From assembly GCF_904848675.1 (NCBI RefSeq), contig NZ_LR890047.1:620001-684000 (forward strand): a DNA stretch of 64,000 nucleotides, read 5' to 3'. A program made the translations under genes and the position numbers. Positions 30,907 to 41,529 of the stretch are shown here, in pieces. This stretch comes from Profftia tarda (GTDB taxonomy: Bacteria > Pseudomonadota > Gammaproteobacteria > Enterobacterales > Enterobacteriaceae). The notes beneath the pieces are model-generated. The model saw only the letters and a program-made list of their open reading frames with translations, had not been told where the DNA came from and did no database searches. Each line of letters starts with the position of its first letter. Positions within the stretch are counted from its first letter, which is position 1.

Positions 30907-32701
30907 GAAAACCTTAATGTATTTAAATAGATATTTTTAAATGATAGTAACGGAAATAATAAATAACTAAACTTACAAAAATTTATATTTTACATCTTAG
31001 AATAATTTTGCATGTATCTAGCTAAAAAATAAATATTGTTTTATACAAATTATTATCTAAGTACTTCCTAAAAATTCTTTTCTAAGAAACAATAAAATTG
31101 TAAAAGAACATTGCAAAAATCAAAGTTATTGATAAATTTTGAGTTTTTAAAAACTTAATTTGATACACACATATTTTAAGATCTTTAGGCAATTCTGATG
31201 TTGTATAAATTTATTATTATTACATACTTATAGATTTCATACTAGTTATAAATAATACTTTTCACTGTATACTAAAATTCTAAAAAGGTTTAGGTTATTC
31301 TATTTTATATTTATGTCTTTATTAGATAATTTAGTTTTATGACTTATTAATAAATTATGAATATGATAAATAAAGACGATAAATATAATCCATTAAAATA
31401 TAGATACTAAACTTTTTTAGGTTATCTAGTAGATAATAGTTTATACAACAGAGCTGTTATCTTATTTAATCAGCCTACATAAAATTCATTAGTATAATAA
31501 AAGAAACAGATATTTATTAGTGTAGGGCTATAGGATTTTCTTCAGTAATATCATTATATTCATCAAAAATAATAAGATACAATAATTGATCAGTATTTTA
31601 CTGCTATATTAAATCTGTATAAAGATAAATCATATTGTCATGAGGGCGTATAGATTCGCAAAGTATAATCATATTATTTAGTCTAATAAATATTCTAAAC
31701 AATACGTAATAAAATTACTAGTAGAGAAAGAGGACATAAGGATATGTGATCTGGTTATTTAACCATTGTATATGCGTTAAAGAGCATTATATCATGTACA
31801 CTCATTGCTAAGATAATATCCTTTCATGCTTTCTTGAGTTATTCAAAATGAGTAGTATTTATAAGATATTTCATAAACTAGAGCAATATTAAACATATTT
31901 TAAACTATTTTTATGTTTGCATAAATTACCAACTAAGTTAACTAAGAAACATGAGAATACTAATTTATGAAACAACTACATCTTCTTTAACCTATTAAGT
32001 GTTTCTACTGTAATGAAGTAAGCCTAATAACTGAATTTATTCTAGAAATTATTAGTATTTTATCATTTATTAATGTACTGATCTATAACAAATACCTGTC
32101 TACATATCTATAATCTTTAATAGCCATGATATAGCAGATAATTTCCATTCCTAATATTAAGATAGTCCTTCTTTGGCCTAATGAAACTACCTGATACATT
32201 ATAAAAATATAACAAATAATAGGTTTTATAATTATTCAGCATCATTTCTTAGGCCCGTGAAGATAGATGACTAATACAGTCTCAAATATGTCACCATTGT
32301 TCTTAGCGATAGAAGTAATATGATATATATGAGGTATTTATAATTATAATTATCATAAGATAATAACATATTCATAGGTTTGTAGGGCCTAATATGCTAT
32401 ATTTTAAAATCAATGAATATCTTATTATAATAAAGAAATTTCTATCAATAACTAAGAATCAATGGTAGTTACAAAGCAATTATAACATAAAATTATGAAA
32501 TATCTTCAAGCTATTACACTAGTTATTTTGCGATATTGATTACTTCTTTAATCATTATTTATAATGAAAATTATTTTGTTTCTGATAAATACGCATTAAT
32601 CAAGATATTAGTTTGATAAAGTTCTCGCAAATATATCATAATGCAAACGGAGATCTTAAAGATATCTATTGAAAACCGTATACATGGATTTAGATATGAA
32701 T
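30907..32701. other. 1.8-kb AT-rich spacer upstream of rluC
   Basis: Divergent intergenic region. rne (RNase E) is divergent from rluC in E. coli, but I could not recognise it. yggU would precede rdgB and is also absent. No strong structures were seen. Confidence 0.5.
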
Positions 32702-33664
32702 ATGAGTCTTAATAGAACATCGGCAAAGTTAGTCACCATTAGAGCTGATGAAGATAGGAAACGAATTGATAATTTTTTGCGCGCTCAACTTAAAGGAATG
32801 CCAAAAAATATGATTTATCGTATACTAGTTAAGGGTGAGGTTCGTGTTAATAAAAAACGTATTAAACCAAGATATAAATTGCAGACTGGCGATGAAGTGC
32901 GTATTCCTCCAGTGCGCATTATTGAACGTGATGAAAAATTGGTTTCTGTAAAGATGAATAAGGTAGCAGAGTTAAAACATTGTATTATATTTGAAGATGA
33001 TGACCTGCTAGTACTTAATAAACCTTCAGGAACGGCTGTGCATGGCGGTAGTGGATTAAAATTTGGCATTATAGAAGCAATGCGTGCATTGCGTCCTGAA
33101 GCAGAGTTTCTTGAGTTGGTTCATCGTTTAGACCGTGAAACATCTGGAGCACTCATAATAGCCAAAAAAAGATCGTCCTTACGTATTCTGCATGAACAAC
33201 TACGCATGAAAGAGATTTATAAAGATTATCTTGCATTAGTTCGTAATCAGTGGCAATCTCATTGCAAAATAGTTGAAGCTCCGTTACTAAAAAATATTAC
33301 CAAAAGCGGTCAACGTATCATAAAAGTAGATACAGAAGGTAAACATTCAGAGACATTATTCAAAATAGAAGAACGATTTAAAAATTCTACCCTAGTAAGA
33401 GCACGGCCTATTACAGGGCGTACGCACCAAATACGCGTGCATACACTTTATGCTGGTCATCCTATTGCTTTTGATGATCGATATGGTGACCGTCAATTTG
33501 ATAGGCAAATTAAGGAAACCGGTTTAAATCGCTTGTTCTTGCATGCATCATCTCTAATCTTCAAACATCCTAATACAGGAAAAAAAATCTGTGTTAAAGC
33601 CTCTATGGATAATAATCTTAGCCACTGTCTTAATGAATTACGTAAGAAAAATAAAATTCCATAA
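32702..33664 (+). CDS. rluC: 23S rRNA pseudouridine synthase RluC
   Basis: RluC converts U955, U2504 and U2580 of 23S rRNA to pseudouridine. Starting at ATG 32702 (MSLNRTSAKLVTI) gives 320 residues (E. coli 319) and places the catalytic Asp of HRLDRETSG at position 144, exactly as in E. coli. Upstream in-frame starts at 32669 (TTG), 32684 and 32696 (ATG) are possible, and no ribosome-binding site decides between them. An N-terminal S4-like RNA-binding domain (IDNFLRAQLKGMPKNMIYRIL...GEVRVNKKRIKP) precedes the synthase domain, with VLNKPSGTAVHGGSG and GRTHQIRVH intact. Confidence 0.96.
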   Translation: MSLNRTSAKLVTIRADEDRKRIDNFLRAQLKGMPKNMIYRILVKGEVRVNKKRIKPRYKLQTGDEVRIPPVRIIERDEKLVSVKMNKVAELKHCIIFEDDDLLVLNKPSGTAVHGGSGLKFGIIEAMRALRPEAEFLELVHRLDRETSGALIIAKKRSSLRILHEQLRMKEIYKDYLALVRNQWQSHCKIVEAPLLKNITKSGQRIIKVDTEGKHSETLFKIEERFKNSTLVRARPITGRTHQIRVHTLYAGHPIAFDDRYGDRQFDRQIKETGLNRLFLHASSLIFKHPNTGKKICVKASMDNNLSHCLNELRKKNKIP

Positions 33665-34067
33665 TTAATAATAGCTTACTTAAATAATATTATCTTCTGC
33701 ACTGAAAAAATAAGCAATAGACAATCTTATTAAATTTTAATACTTTATAGAATATAATATTACTAATCATTGAACTACTATACAGTTTTTGCTGTTGAAT
33801 AAATCAGTTGTCACGTGTTAGTATATTTTAACATAATAAGAACATAATATATTACCTCGAAAAAATTCTAAATTTTACTAAATCACGCAGATACTGCAAA
33901 AATATCAAAAGATATTATCTTATTTAATTGAATCAGTAATTATTATTAATACTCTAGCATATCGCTATATTGAATAAATATCATGCATATATAAACTATA
34001 TTTATATGCATAGATATATGTAAGGTCGTTGTAATCACACTACCTTACATATGCTTTATTTGAAAAG
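33665..34067. other. Convergent spacer between rluC and sodB
   Basis: About 400 bp, AT-rich. It contains a hairpin next to the sodB stop, listed separately, and nothing else recognisable. yceF, which lies near rluC in E. coli, is not seen. Confidence 0.55.
34016..34052 (-). terminator. Hairpin just downstream of sodB
   Basis: ATATGTAAGGT (34016-34026) pairs perfectly with 34042-34052, 15-nt loop, starting 15 nt past the sodB stop. Its position fits a terminator or 3'-stabilising stem, but no U-run follows on the minus strand. Confidence 0.5.
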
Positions 34068-34646
34068 TTATACCATATTTTGGGCTACGAATTCCCAGTT
34101 TACTATAGACCAGAAATTATCTAAATATTTAGCACGCATATTACGGTAATCAATATAGTAGGCGTGCTCCCAAACATCGATCGTTAAAAGTGGTTTTTGT
34201 CCTTCAGTTATGATGGTTTCTGCATTCGAGGTATTTACTATAGCTAGACAATCGTTATCTTTTTTAACTAGCCAAGTCCAACCAGAACCAAAGTTACTCA
34301 TTGCAGATTGTATAAAATCTACTTTAAATAGCTCAAAAGAACTAAAGGTTTTGTTAATTGCTTCAGCCAAAATTCCAGTAGGAATTTTGCCACCTGTTGG
34401 AGACAGACAATGCCAGTAAAAAGTATGGTTCCAGACCTGCGCAGCATTATTAAATGTACTGCCAGTAGCAGTCTTTATGATATCTTCTAATGATTTGCTT
34501 ACAAATTCAGTACCTTGAATTAAGGTGTTTAAGTTGAGAACGTAGTTGCCATGATGTTTATCATAATGGTAGTTGATAGTTTCTTCGGAGATGTATGGTT
34601 CTAGTGCATTTCTTTTATATGGTAATTCAGGTAGTTCAAAAGACAT
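34068..34646 (-). CDS. sodB: Superoxide dismutase [Fe]
   Basis: SodB disproportionates superoxide to oxygen and hydrogen peroxide in the cytoplasm. It is 192 residues (E. coli 193). All four iron ligands are present: His27 (YHYDKHH region), His74 (NHTFYWHC), Asp157 and His161 (DVWEHAYYIDYRN). The iron-type signatures NNAAQVWNHTFYW and FGSGWTWLV are intact. ATTACTCTCTCC on the plus strand gives GGAGAG as ribosome-binding site. No other oxidative-stress gene is adjacent. Confidence 0.98.
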   Translation of the reverse strand: MSFELPELPYKRNALEPYISEETINYHYDKHHGNYVLNLNTLIQGTEFVSKSLEDIIKTATGSTFNNAAQVWNHTFYWHCLSPTGGKIPTGILAEAINKTFSSFELFKVDFIQSAMSNFGSGWTWLVKKDNDCLAIVNTSNAETIITEGQKPLLTIDVWEHAYYIDYRNMRAKYLDNFWSIVNWEFVAQNMV

Positions 34647-35664
34647 TACTCTCTCCTATTTTCTTGATTATTTTGTATATAATATAAGAATTATATAAAA
34701 ATCTATTATGAATAAAAGAATATAGTAGAATATTATTCTACAAATTTCTTCTAATCATTTTAGACCTAATAACAGAATAAATTTATTTTTTCTGGAATTT
34801 TGCAGGCAGTGTTGATTATGAGACAAGAAGCTGTTTCTTTGTAAAAGAGATAAATAATGAGTAGTCAAACCATGCTATTAGTAATATTTCTGATTTAAAT
34901 TCTATTATAAAAAATTTTTCAAGCGCTCTGAATATTAATAATTATTAGAAAATCTACTCAAGGTTATACTATTTACATAGCACTTTCATAAATAATAAAT
35001 CTGTATCTAAAGAGCAGCCATAAGATCCGAAAATATTATACCATAATACATTAATTATCTAACATAACAAGTTTAATTAAACATACTTTTAGCTGATATG
35101 GGTAGATGTTCAAGAGAGGGTGGAGAATAGCTATTTAAATATCAGCGTGTTTATTAAGAGGATGTGCAGTAGCCGTCTCCTACAGGATATAAGACATTAA
35201 ATTAATAATATGCTTTTTATTTTGATCTATTTATACCCTCTCGAAAATATTTTTTGGTAAGATAAAATAATGTGTCAAGTATAAGATACTTCAAGAGTTA
35301 TTTATGTTGCTATTATAATTACGCTTGGTAATCTCTGTTAATAGAGGATATAAGCTATTAATACCTCTAATTCTTTTATAAGTAGGCTAGATGTATAGAG
35401 TATTGATCTAAAATTATTTTGCTAAGTATATGGTTAGTTTATTTTTGGTTGCGCCAGGGGAAATAAGGCGCTCTTTATCTTTTTAATAAAGCAACTTGAT
35501 TCTTTTATATAATTCTACAATTATATATTATAGGATAAATATCCCTCTAAGATATTTACTGCTGTATTTTAATAGTTTACATAACTTCTTATTTTCATAT
35601 ATAAACATTTATTGCATTAACTCATTTACTGAGGAATATTTAATAATAAGATTCTTATAGCATC
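34647..35664. other. 1-kb spacer between ihfA and sodB
   Basis: No gene recognised. In E. coli btuC follows ihfA, and grxD lies near sodB. A short GC-rich hairpin (GCGCC/GGCGC, 35451-35471) followed by a T-rich run stands out against the AT-rich background and could be a leftover terminator on the plus strand. Confidence 0.5.
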
Positions 35665-35961
35665 TTACTCTTTATGCATTACTTGTCCTATCCTGATTTT
35701 CAGCTTATAACCCGGGCGGAAAGTAACAACACGACGTGCTTTAACAGGAATATCTTCTCCAGTTTTAGGGTTACGCCCAGGTCTTTGATTTTTATAGCGC
35801 AGACTAAAGCTACCAAAGCTGGATAATTTAACATGCTCGCCATTTTCTAATGCCTGACGAACCTCTTCAAAAAATCTTTCTACGAGGTCTTTCGCATCTC
35901 CTTTATTAATCTTTAACTTTGTAAACAAGTGTTCAGATATTTCAGATTTAGTGAGAGCCAT
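35665..35961 (-). CDS. ihfA: Integration host factor subunit alpha
   Basis: IHF-alpha pairs with IHF-beta to bend DNA sharply at specific sites. The start at 35961 (MALTKSEISEHLF) matches the family and gives 98 residues (E. coli 99). An upstream start inside pheT is rejected. The HU/IHF fold is clear: RFFEEVRQALENGEHVKLSSFGSFSLR, then the DNA-intercalating arm RPGRNPKTGEDIPVKARRVVTFRPG with its proline. It begins 5 nt after the pheT stop, the conserved pheST-ihfA arrangement. Its partner ihfB is not in this window. Confidence 0.97.
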   Translation of the reverse strand: MALTKSEISEHLFTKLKINKGDAKDLVERFFEEVRQALENGEHVKLSSFGSFSLRYKNQRPGRNPKTGEDIPVKARRVVTFRPGYKLKIRIGQVMHKE

Positions 35962-35966
35962 GGTTT

Positions 35967-38354
35967 TTAATCTCTCAAGGATGCGCTGAAGCGCTGTTTT
36001 AATACATCTACACATTTTTCCACGGTAGCAGAAATCTCCTTTTCTTCTAGTTTGCGTGTTATAGCTTGAAATACCAGGCTGATGGCTAAGCTCTTATAAC
36101 CTTTAATAATAGCTGGACCATAGTATACGTCAAACAAGTTTAAGGCAACCACCTTATTTGCGGTAATTCTCTTACACTCCGATAAGATATCGCCTGCAGG
36201 AATGTGTTGAGGTACGATAATAGAGATATCACGACGATGGGAAGTATAGCGTGACACTCTGTTAGCTTGTGGAATGCGGCTCTTAGAGATAGCATCCCAA
36301 ACTATTTCAAAAAGAACTGCACGACCATTTAAGTCTAGTTTATGTTCTAAATATGGATTTAGTACACCAATAAAACCAATCATTTTCCCTGTCAAATAAA
36401 TTCCTGCACTCTGACCGGCATGCAAAGCAGGATGTCCCTCTGCTTTGAATTGTACTTCATCCATTTTGCAGGTTAAATCTAAAATAGATTCTAGGTCTCC
36501 TTTTACATCATAGAAATCTATAATCTGACTTTCTAGATTCCAATGTTCTTTATAACGATTACCAGTAATGACTCCAGCAAGCATGATATCCTGACGCACA
36601 CCTAAATTAGCAAATTCATCAGGCACAAAACGTAAACCAGTTTCGAATAAACGTACACGTGACTGCTGCCTATTCTGGTTGTATATAACTGCAGACAGCA
36701 AACCGGTCCATAAAGACAGACGCATTGCGGACATTTCAGAAGAAATTGGTCTTGGTAAGACTAAAGCATCTTCATAGGGATGCAATAGTTTTTGCATATT
36801 AGGATCAACAAAACTGTAGGTAATAGCTTCCTGATACCCACGATCGACTAGCATGGTTTTCACACGCTTAAGTGGCAAATTCTCTTCAAGATGTGTATTC
36901 ATGATCAGGTCTGCTTTTATAGGCATGTTTGGGAGATTATTATAGCCGTATAAACGTACTACTTCTTCAACGAGATCTTCTTCTATATTCATATTAACAG
37001 ACCAGCTTGGTGCGACAGCCTGCCATATATCCTTGCTACATCTTAGTTTAAAGCCAAGACCTTTTAAAATATCAGTGACCTGCTTATCATCTATATGATG
37101 ACCAATAAGGCGATCTAATGTTGCACGGCGTAACGTTATATTAGAACTTTTCGGCAATGCTTCTTTATTTGTAACGTTAATTACGGGGCCAGCCTGACAA
37201 TCACAGATATCAATCAATAGACGAGTAGCTCGTTCCATTGCCTTATTTTGTAGGCATGGATCTACGCCACGCTCGTAACGGTGAGATGCATAAGTATTTA
37301 AAGAATGACGACGTGCTCGACCAATAATAGAAGTTGGAGCAAAGTAGGCGCATTCTAATAGAATATTCTCGGTTTCTGCATTTATACTGGAATATGCACC
37401 ACCTAAAATACCACCCATAGCGAGTACTTTCTTTTGATCGGCAATAACCAACGTATCTCCAGATAATTCTGCTGCATTACCATTCAGCAGAATTAATGTC
37501 TCACCATCCTTGGCCATTCGTACTACAATATTGCCTTCAATACGATTTAAGTCAAAGGCATGCATTGGCTGACCTAACTCTATCAGAACATAGTTGGTTA
37601 CATCAACTACTAAGTTGATAGATCTAATTCCAGAACGACGGAGTCGTTCACGCATCCACAAAGGTGTTGGAATGCTTAAATTAATATTTTTTATAACTCG
37701 GCCTAAATAACGTGGACAAGCATCAGTTGCTTCAACACTAATAGATAAAGTATCATGAATTACCGCAGGCACAGCATCTATTATTGGTTCTCTTAAAAGC
37801 AACTTGTTTAAAGCTGCAATCTCACGAGCCACACCGATAATACTTAAACAATCAGAACGATTTGGGGTTACAGAAATTTCAATAGTATTATCTTGTAACT
37901 GTAGATATTCATAAATATCATTGCCTACAGGTGCATCTTCTGGCAAGGCAAGAATGCTATCCTGATCTTCGGCAAGACCAAGATTAGAAAACGAACACAC
38001 AATACCTCCAGAAGGTTTACCTGCTATTTGACTTTCTTTAATCTTTAAATCTCCTGGCAGTACAGCACCTATAGTTGCAACAGCAACTCTAAGTCCTACT
38101 CGACAATTATATGTGCTGCAGACGTTTTCTAAAAAATTTTCGCTGCCAGTATTCACCTTGATTATCCATAGGTTATTTAATATCGGATGATGAGAGCATT
38201 CCATGACTTCGCCAATGAAGACGCCTTTAAATGTACTGGAAACTGCTTCTATAATATCAACTTGTATACCTGCCATGGTAAGCTGTTCTGATAATGTTTC
38301 AATGCTAATATCTGGATTTACCCATTCACGTAACCATAATTCACTAAATTTCAT
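35967..38354 (-). CDS. pheT: Phenylalanine-tRNA ligase beta subunit
   Basis: PheT forms the alpha2-beta2 PheRS with PheS, which charges tRNA-Phe. It is 795 residues, exactly the E. coli length. From N to C: the B1 region MKFSELWLREWVNPDI, an EMAP/tRNA-binding-like domain (about 40-150), the B3/B4 editing domain (about 210-400) including SINLVVDVTNYVLIELGQPMHAFDL, the B5 domain, the catalytic-like fold (SFVDPNMQKLL, NQNRQQSRVRLFETGLRF) and the C-terminal anticodon-binding domain (YTSHRRDISIIV, DVYYGPAIIKGYKSLAISLVFQ). It follows pheS after 13 nt. Confidence 0.98.
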   Translation of the reverse strand: MKFSELWLREWVNPDISIETLSEQLTMAGIQVDIIEAVSSTFKGVFIGEVMECSHHPILNNLWIIKVNTGSENFLENVCSTYNCRVGLRVAVATIGAVLPGDLKIKESQIAGKPSGGIVCSFSNLGLAEDQDSILALPEDAPVGNDIYEYLQLQDNTIEISVTPNRSDCLSIIGVAREIAALNKLLLREPIIDAVPAVIHDTLSISVEATDACPRYLGRVIKNINLSIPTPLWMRERLRRSGIRSINLVVDVTNYVLIELGQPMHAFDLNRIEGNIVVRMAKDGETLILLNGNAAELSGDTLVIADQKKVLAMGGILGGAYSSINAETENILLECAYFAPTSIIGRARRHSLNTYASHRYERGVDPCLQNKAMERATRLLIDICDCQAGPVINVTNKEALPKSSNITLRRATLDRLIGHHIDDKQVTDILKGLGFKLRCSKDIWQAVAPSWSVNMNIEEDLVEEVVRLYGYNNLPNMPIKADLIMNTHLEENLPLKRVKTMLVDRGYQEAITYSFVDPNMQKLLHPYEDALVLPRPISSEMSAMRLSLWTGLLSAVIYNQNRQQSRVRLFETGLRFVPDEFANLGVRQDIMLAGVITGNRYKEHWNLESQIIDFYDVKGDLESILDLTCKMDEVQFKAEGHPALHAGQSAGIYLTGKMIGFIGVLNPYLEHKLDLNGRAVLFEIVWDAISKSRIPQANRVSRYTSHRRDISIIVPQHIPAGDILSECKRITANKVVALNLFDVYYGPAIIKGYKSLAISLVFQAITRKLEEKEISATVEKCVDVLKQRFSASLRD

Positions 38355-38367
38355 TTATAATCCTTTC

Positions 38368-39351
38368 TTACTTAAACTGTTCTAGGAAACGTAGGTCATT
38401 TTCGAAAAATACACGTAGATCGGTAACGCTATAACGTATCATCGTCAAACGTTCAATACCCATACCAAATGCAAATCCGGAATAAATTTCTGGATTAATA
38501 CCTAAGTTGTGCAGCACTTTTGGATGAACCATGCCACATCCTAAAACTTCCAGCCATTTGCCTGTCACATGCATGACATCCACTTCTGCAGAAGGTTCAG
38601 TAAATGGGAAGTAGGAAGGACGAAAACGAATATTCACATCTTTTGTAAAGAAGTTATTTAGGAAATCATATAAAGTACCTTTTAGATTAGTAAAGCTAAT
38701 ATATTGATCGATAACAAGCCCTTCCATTTGATGAAACATAGGGGTGTGCATCTGGTCGTAATCATTACGGTACACACGTCCTGGAGCAATAATACGAATT
38801 GGAGGCTGATGTTCTTTAATAGCACGTATCTGAACACCTGATGTTTGCGTGCGAAGCAAACGATTTTCGTCAAACCAGAAAGTATCATGATCAGCACGTG
38901 CTGGATGGTGAACAGGAATGTTTAAAGCATCGAAATTATGGTAATTATCTTCTACTTCGGGACCACTGTGCACTGAGAATCCTAGTTCAAAAAAGAAAGT
39001 TTCAATACGATCAATAGTACGGGTGATGGGATGTAAGCCGCCGTTTTCCGCACGACGTCCTGGAAGAGAAACATCTATAGTATCTCTAGCTAAACTTTCA
39101 TTCAATGCCTCTGATCTCAGATATAATTTACGAGCATTAAGGATAGTCTGTACTTCTTGTTTGGCCTGGTTAATCATAGCACCAGCAGCCGGAATCTTTT
39201 CTACAGGCAGCTCTCGTAGTGACTTGATTGCCACCGTAAGATAACCTGCCGTACCTAGATATGCAACACGCACTTTATCCAGTGCAGTAATATCTTCAGC
39301 ACTCTCTATAGCCGCCTTTGCTTGGGTAATCAACGCTGTGATATATCGCAT
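38368..39351 (-). CDS. pheS: Phenylalanine-tRNA ligase alpha subunit
   Basis: PheS is the catalytic subunit of PheRS. It is 327 residues, as in E. coli. An N-terminal coiled coil (1-85) is followed by the class II catalytic core: GGLHPITRTIDRIETFF, FDALNIPVHHPARADHDTFWF, LLRTQTSGVQIRAI, GRVYRNDYDQMHTPMFHQMEGL, FRPSYFPFTEPSAEVD and FGMGIERLTMIRY (motif 3). In E. coli the operon is controlled by the pheM attenuator. No Phe-rich leader peptide is visible here, though a palindrome lies about 105 nt upstream. Confidence 0.98.
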   Translation of the reverse strand: MRYITALITQAKAAIESAEDITALDKVRVAYLGTAGYLTVAIKSLRELPVEKIPAAGAMINQAKQEVQTILNARKLYLRSEALNESLARDTIDVSLPGRRAENGGLHPITRTIDRIETFFFELGFSVHSGPEVEDNYHNFDALNIPVHHPARADHDTFWFDENRLLRTQTSGVQIRAIKEHQPPIRIIAPGRVYRNDYDQMHTPMFHQMEGLVIDQYISFTNLKGTLYDFLNNFFTKDVNIRFRPSYFPFTEPSAEVDVMHVTGKWLEVLGCGMVHPKVLHNLGINPEIYSGFAFGMGIERLTMIRYSVTDLRVFFENDLRFLEQFK

Positions 39352-40821
39352 TGCTTTCCTCTTCTGAGAGCTAGATTGTCAATATAATACCTTTATCTTA
39401 GTACATTTAATCCAATAAATAAGGTTATACTAAAAGATACTGTTGAAAAATAGCCAATAACTATAAGATAGCTATCTTATAGTTATTTCATAATATTATT
39501 TAGTGCATCGATATAATTATTAATATATACTGCGTAAGATAAGTATCAAGAGACTACCTAACTTAGATTTATTAAATAAATATTTAAATCTAAAATATTA
39601 TTCTCTATTTTACTGAATATTAGATAATAAATTGATTTTTTAAATAATTAATACTTACCAATCAACTGATTATGTGCTAATACGTATAAATATCTAAGTA
39701 ATCAGAGTGATAATATTATTATGCTGATTTATACGAGTTAATAGGTTGTATCTCTTATGAAAGAATTTTAGAATTAATATAAAGTGCAATCTATACTTGA
39801 AACAAGTTTTTTATATTTTTGGTCATTAGTATAGTTGATTATCATCCGATATATCTCACAAAGATAATACATTATAAATATATACAGAGACATTAGATGA
39901 TATTTATCTTGAAGATATCTATGGCTGGTATATTCATATAAGATATAATCTTATTACCTTAAATTATATCAGCAAGTTTGAATACCTAACCTAAACAATA
40001 AATAATATTATAATACATTATTAATAACTAAATATGCTGTGTTACCCTACACATTGGTATCTCATCTCTAATGAAACACCTCATGTTCTTCGTCACAAGA
40101 AGAGTAACTTTCCAGATGCTCTAAATATTACGAACTATATTTATGGATCAGATAAAATTTTAAAGATATTTTATCATTCTTATTCTTATCCTGAGTAGTA
40201 AAGGTGATTAAAACGAACGATAAATCATTTGATACAGTCATGTTAATAATGTTAATACAGAACTTTTAAAACTAATCATAATAAAGGTATCATGCCTGCC
40301 TTAAGGGAATAATATAAAGTATTACCTAATATTTATTTTTATTATAAAACAAATTATTTTTAGTGATCTTAGAATTTTATAAAAAATACCATAAAGCTAT
40401 TGTATTCAACAAAAATCTTTATTTCTTTCAATTTTGGATGTTTATTTATGGAGATACTGATGACAAATAATGAGAATATTCTTCATATTTTACTTCATAT
40501 AAAAAAATTTTAGAACTATTAAATATCTAAGATATCCATATTTTCTAAAAAATTAATAACCATAATAGATATCAACCGATCTTAACGAAAAATTTGATAA
40601 AAGTGTCCTAGAGTAATTTATATTTATTTTTTACCAGATGATGCATTTTGCATTAATTTTCTAAAAAATTATTATTTAGCCTATCAATTATGTTTTAGAT
40701 AAAGCAGGAAAAAAGCATAAATAATAATATAAATATTAGCACTATTTAGAATATAAAAATTACTGATAGATATCAATTAGCTATTCTAAAGATGGCTAAA
40801 TACCTACCTCATCCTATAAGT
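39352..40821. other. 1.5-kb spacer splitting rplT from pheS
   Basis: In E. coli this interval is a few hundred bases and contains the pheM leader and attenuator. Here it is several times longer, AT-rich and contains no recognisable gene. A 17-codon run near 40070 (MKHLMFFVTRR) is too short to interpret. A 32-bp perfect palindrome is listed separately. Confidence 0.6.
39456..39487. repeat. Perfect 32-bp palindrome upstream of pheS
   Basis: 16-bp arms with no loop (AATAACTATAAGATAG and its complement). On the pheS strand it is followed 5 nt later by TTTTT. It ends about 105 nt before the pheS start, roughly where the pheM attenuator terminator sits in enterobacteria. It could be a descendant or substitute of that terminator, or chance. 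Confidence 0.75.
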
Positions 40822-41178
40822 TTACATAAGAATAGATTTAGCTTTTTCTGCAAGAGTAGTAAATCCTTCTTGATCGAATACAGCTATGTCAGATAATATT
40901 TTACGGTCAATTTTAATGGCAGCCTTTTTAAGGCCATTAATAAAGCAGCTGTAAGAAAGACCGTTTTGACGTGCAGCAGCATTAATACGTGTAATCCATA
41001 ACTGACGAAACTGACGTTTACGTTGACGACGATCACGGTAAGCATACTGACCTGCTTTTATTATTGCTTGAAAGGCAACACGATATACGCGCGAACGTGC
41101 ACCGTAGTAACCTTTCGCTTGCTTTATTACTTTCTTATGACGTGTTAGTGCAGTTACACCACGTTTTACGCGAGACAT
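40822..41178 (-). CDS. rplT: 50S ribosomal protein L20
   Basis: L20 is an early large-subunit assembly protein that also represses its own operon in E. coli. It is 118 residues, the standard length, and very basic: MSRVKRGVTALTRHKKVIKQAKGYYGARSRVYR, then the family block RQLWITRINAAARQNGLSYS and the end FTTLAEKAKSILM. It follows rpmI after about 40 nt in the conserved infC-rpmI-rplT order. Confidence 0.98.
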   Translation of the reverse strand: MSRVKRGVTALTRHKKVIKQAKGYYGARSRVYRVAFQAIIKAGQYAYRDRRQRKRQFRQLWITRINAAARQNGLSYSCFINGLKKAAIKIDRKILSDIAVFDQEGFTTLAEKAKSILM

Positions 41179-41220
41179 ATGCTGTCCTTAATTATTATAA
41201 CCTTAGTTGAAAATAGTTGA

Positions 41221-41418
41221 TTATGCGTATGGCAGACAAACTACTACTAAGCCTAGATCCCCATTTGAAACATGACCTTTTGGACGCAAGCTACGCTTAC
41301 GCTTAGTAGATTTTTTGGTCAAAAGATGACGCAAGTTAGCATGTTTATACTTAAAACCACCGCTAGCGTTTTTCCTGAATCTCTTGGCGGCACTGCGCAC
41401 AGTTTTAATCTTTGGCAT
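41221..41418 (-). CDS. rpmI: 50S ribosomal protein L35
   Basis: L35 is a small basic large-subunit protein of 65 residues, standard length. It has the family start MPKIKTVRSAAKRFRKNASGGFKYKHANLRH and the KRKRSLRPKGHVS core. GCAGAAATAG lies upstream; the ribosome-binding site is weak. A 9-bp triplicate repeat lies just upstream. Confidence 0.98.
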   Translation of the reverse strand: MPKIKTVRSAAKRFRKNASGGFKYKHANLRHLLTKKSTKRKRSLRPKGHVSNGDLGLVVVCLPYA

Positions 41419-41437
41419 CTCTATTTCTGCTCCGCAT

Positions 41438-41464
41438 TATTAATTATATTAATTATATTAATTA
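41438..41464. repeat. Three tandem copies of TATTAATTA upstream of rpmI
   Basis: Perfect 9-bp triplicate in the short infC-rpmI gap, 20 nt from the rpmI start. In E. coli L20 represses rpmI through an RNA structure in this region, so the insertion may have disturbed that control. Confidence 0.85.
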
Positions 41465-41529
41465 TTAAGATAAATAACCTTATTACATAAACTTGAATTT
41501 GTCACTAATCAGGTTACCACCTGAGGGTC

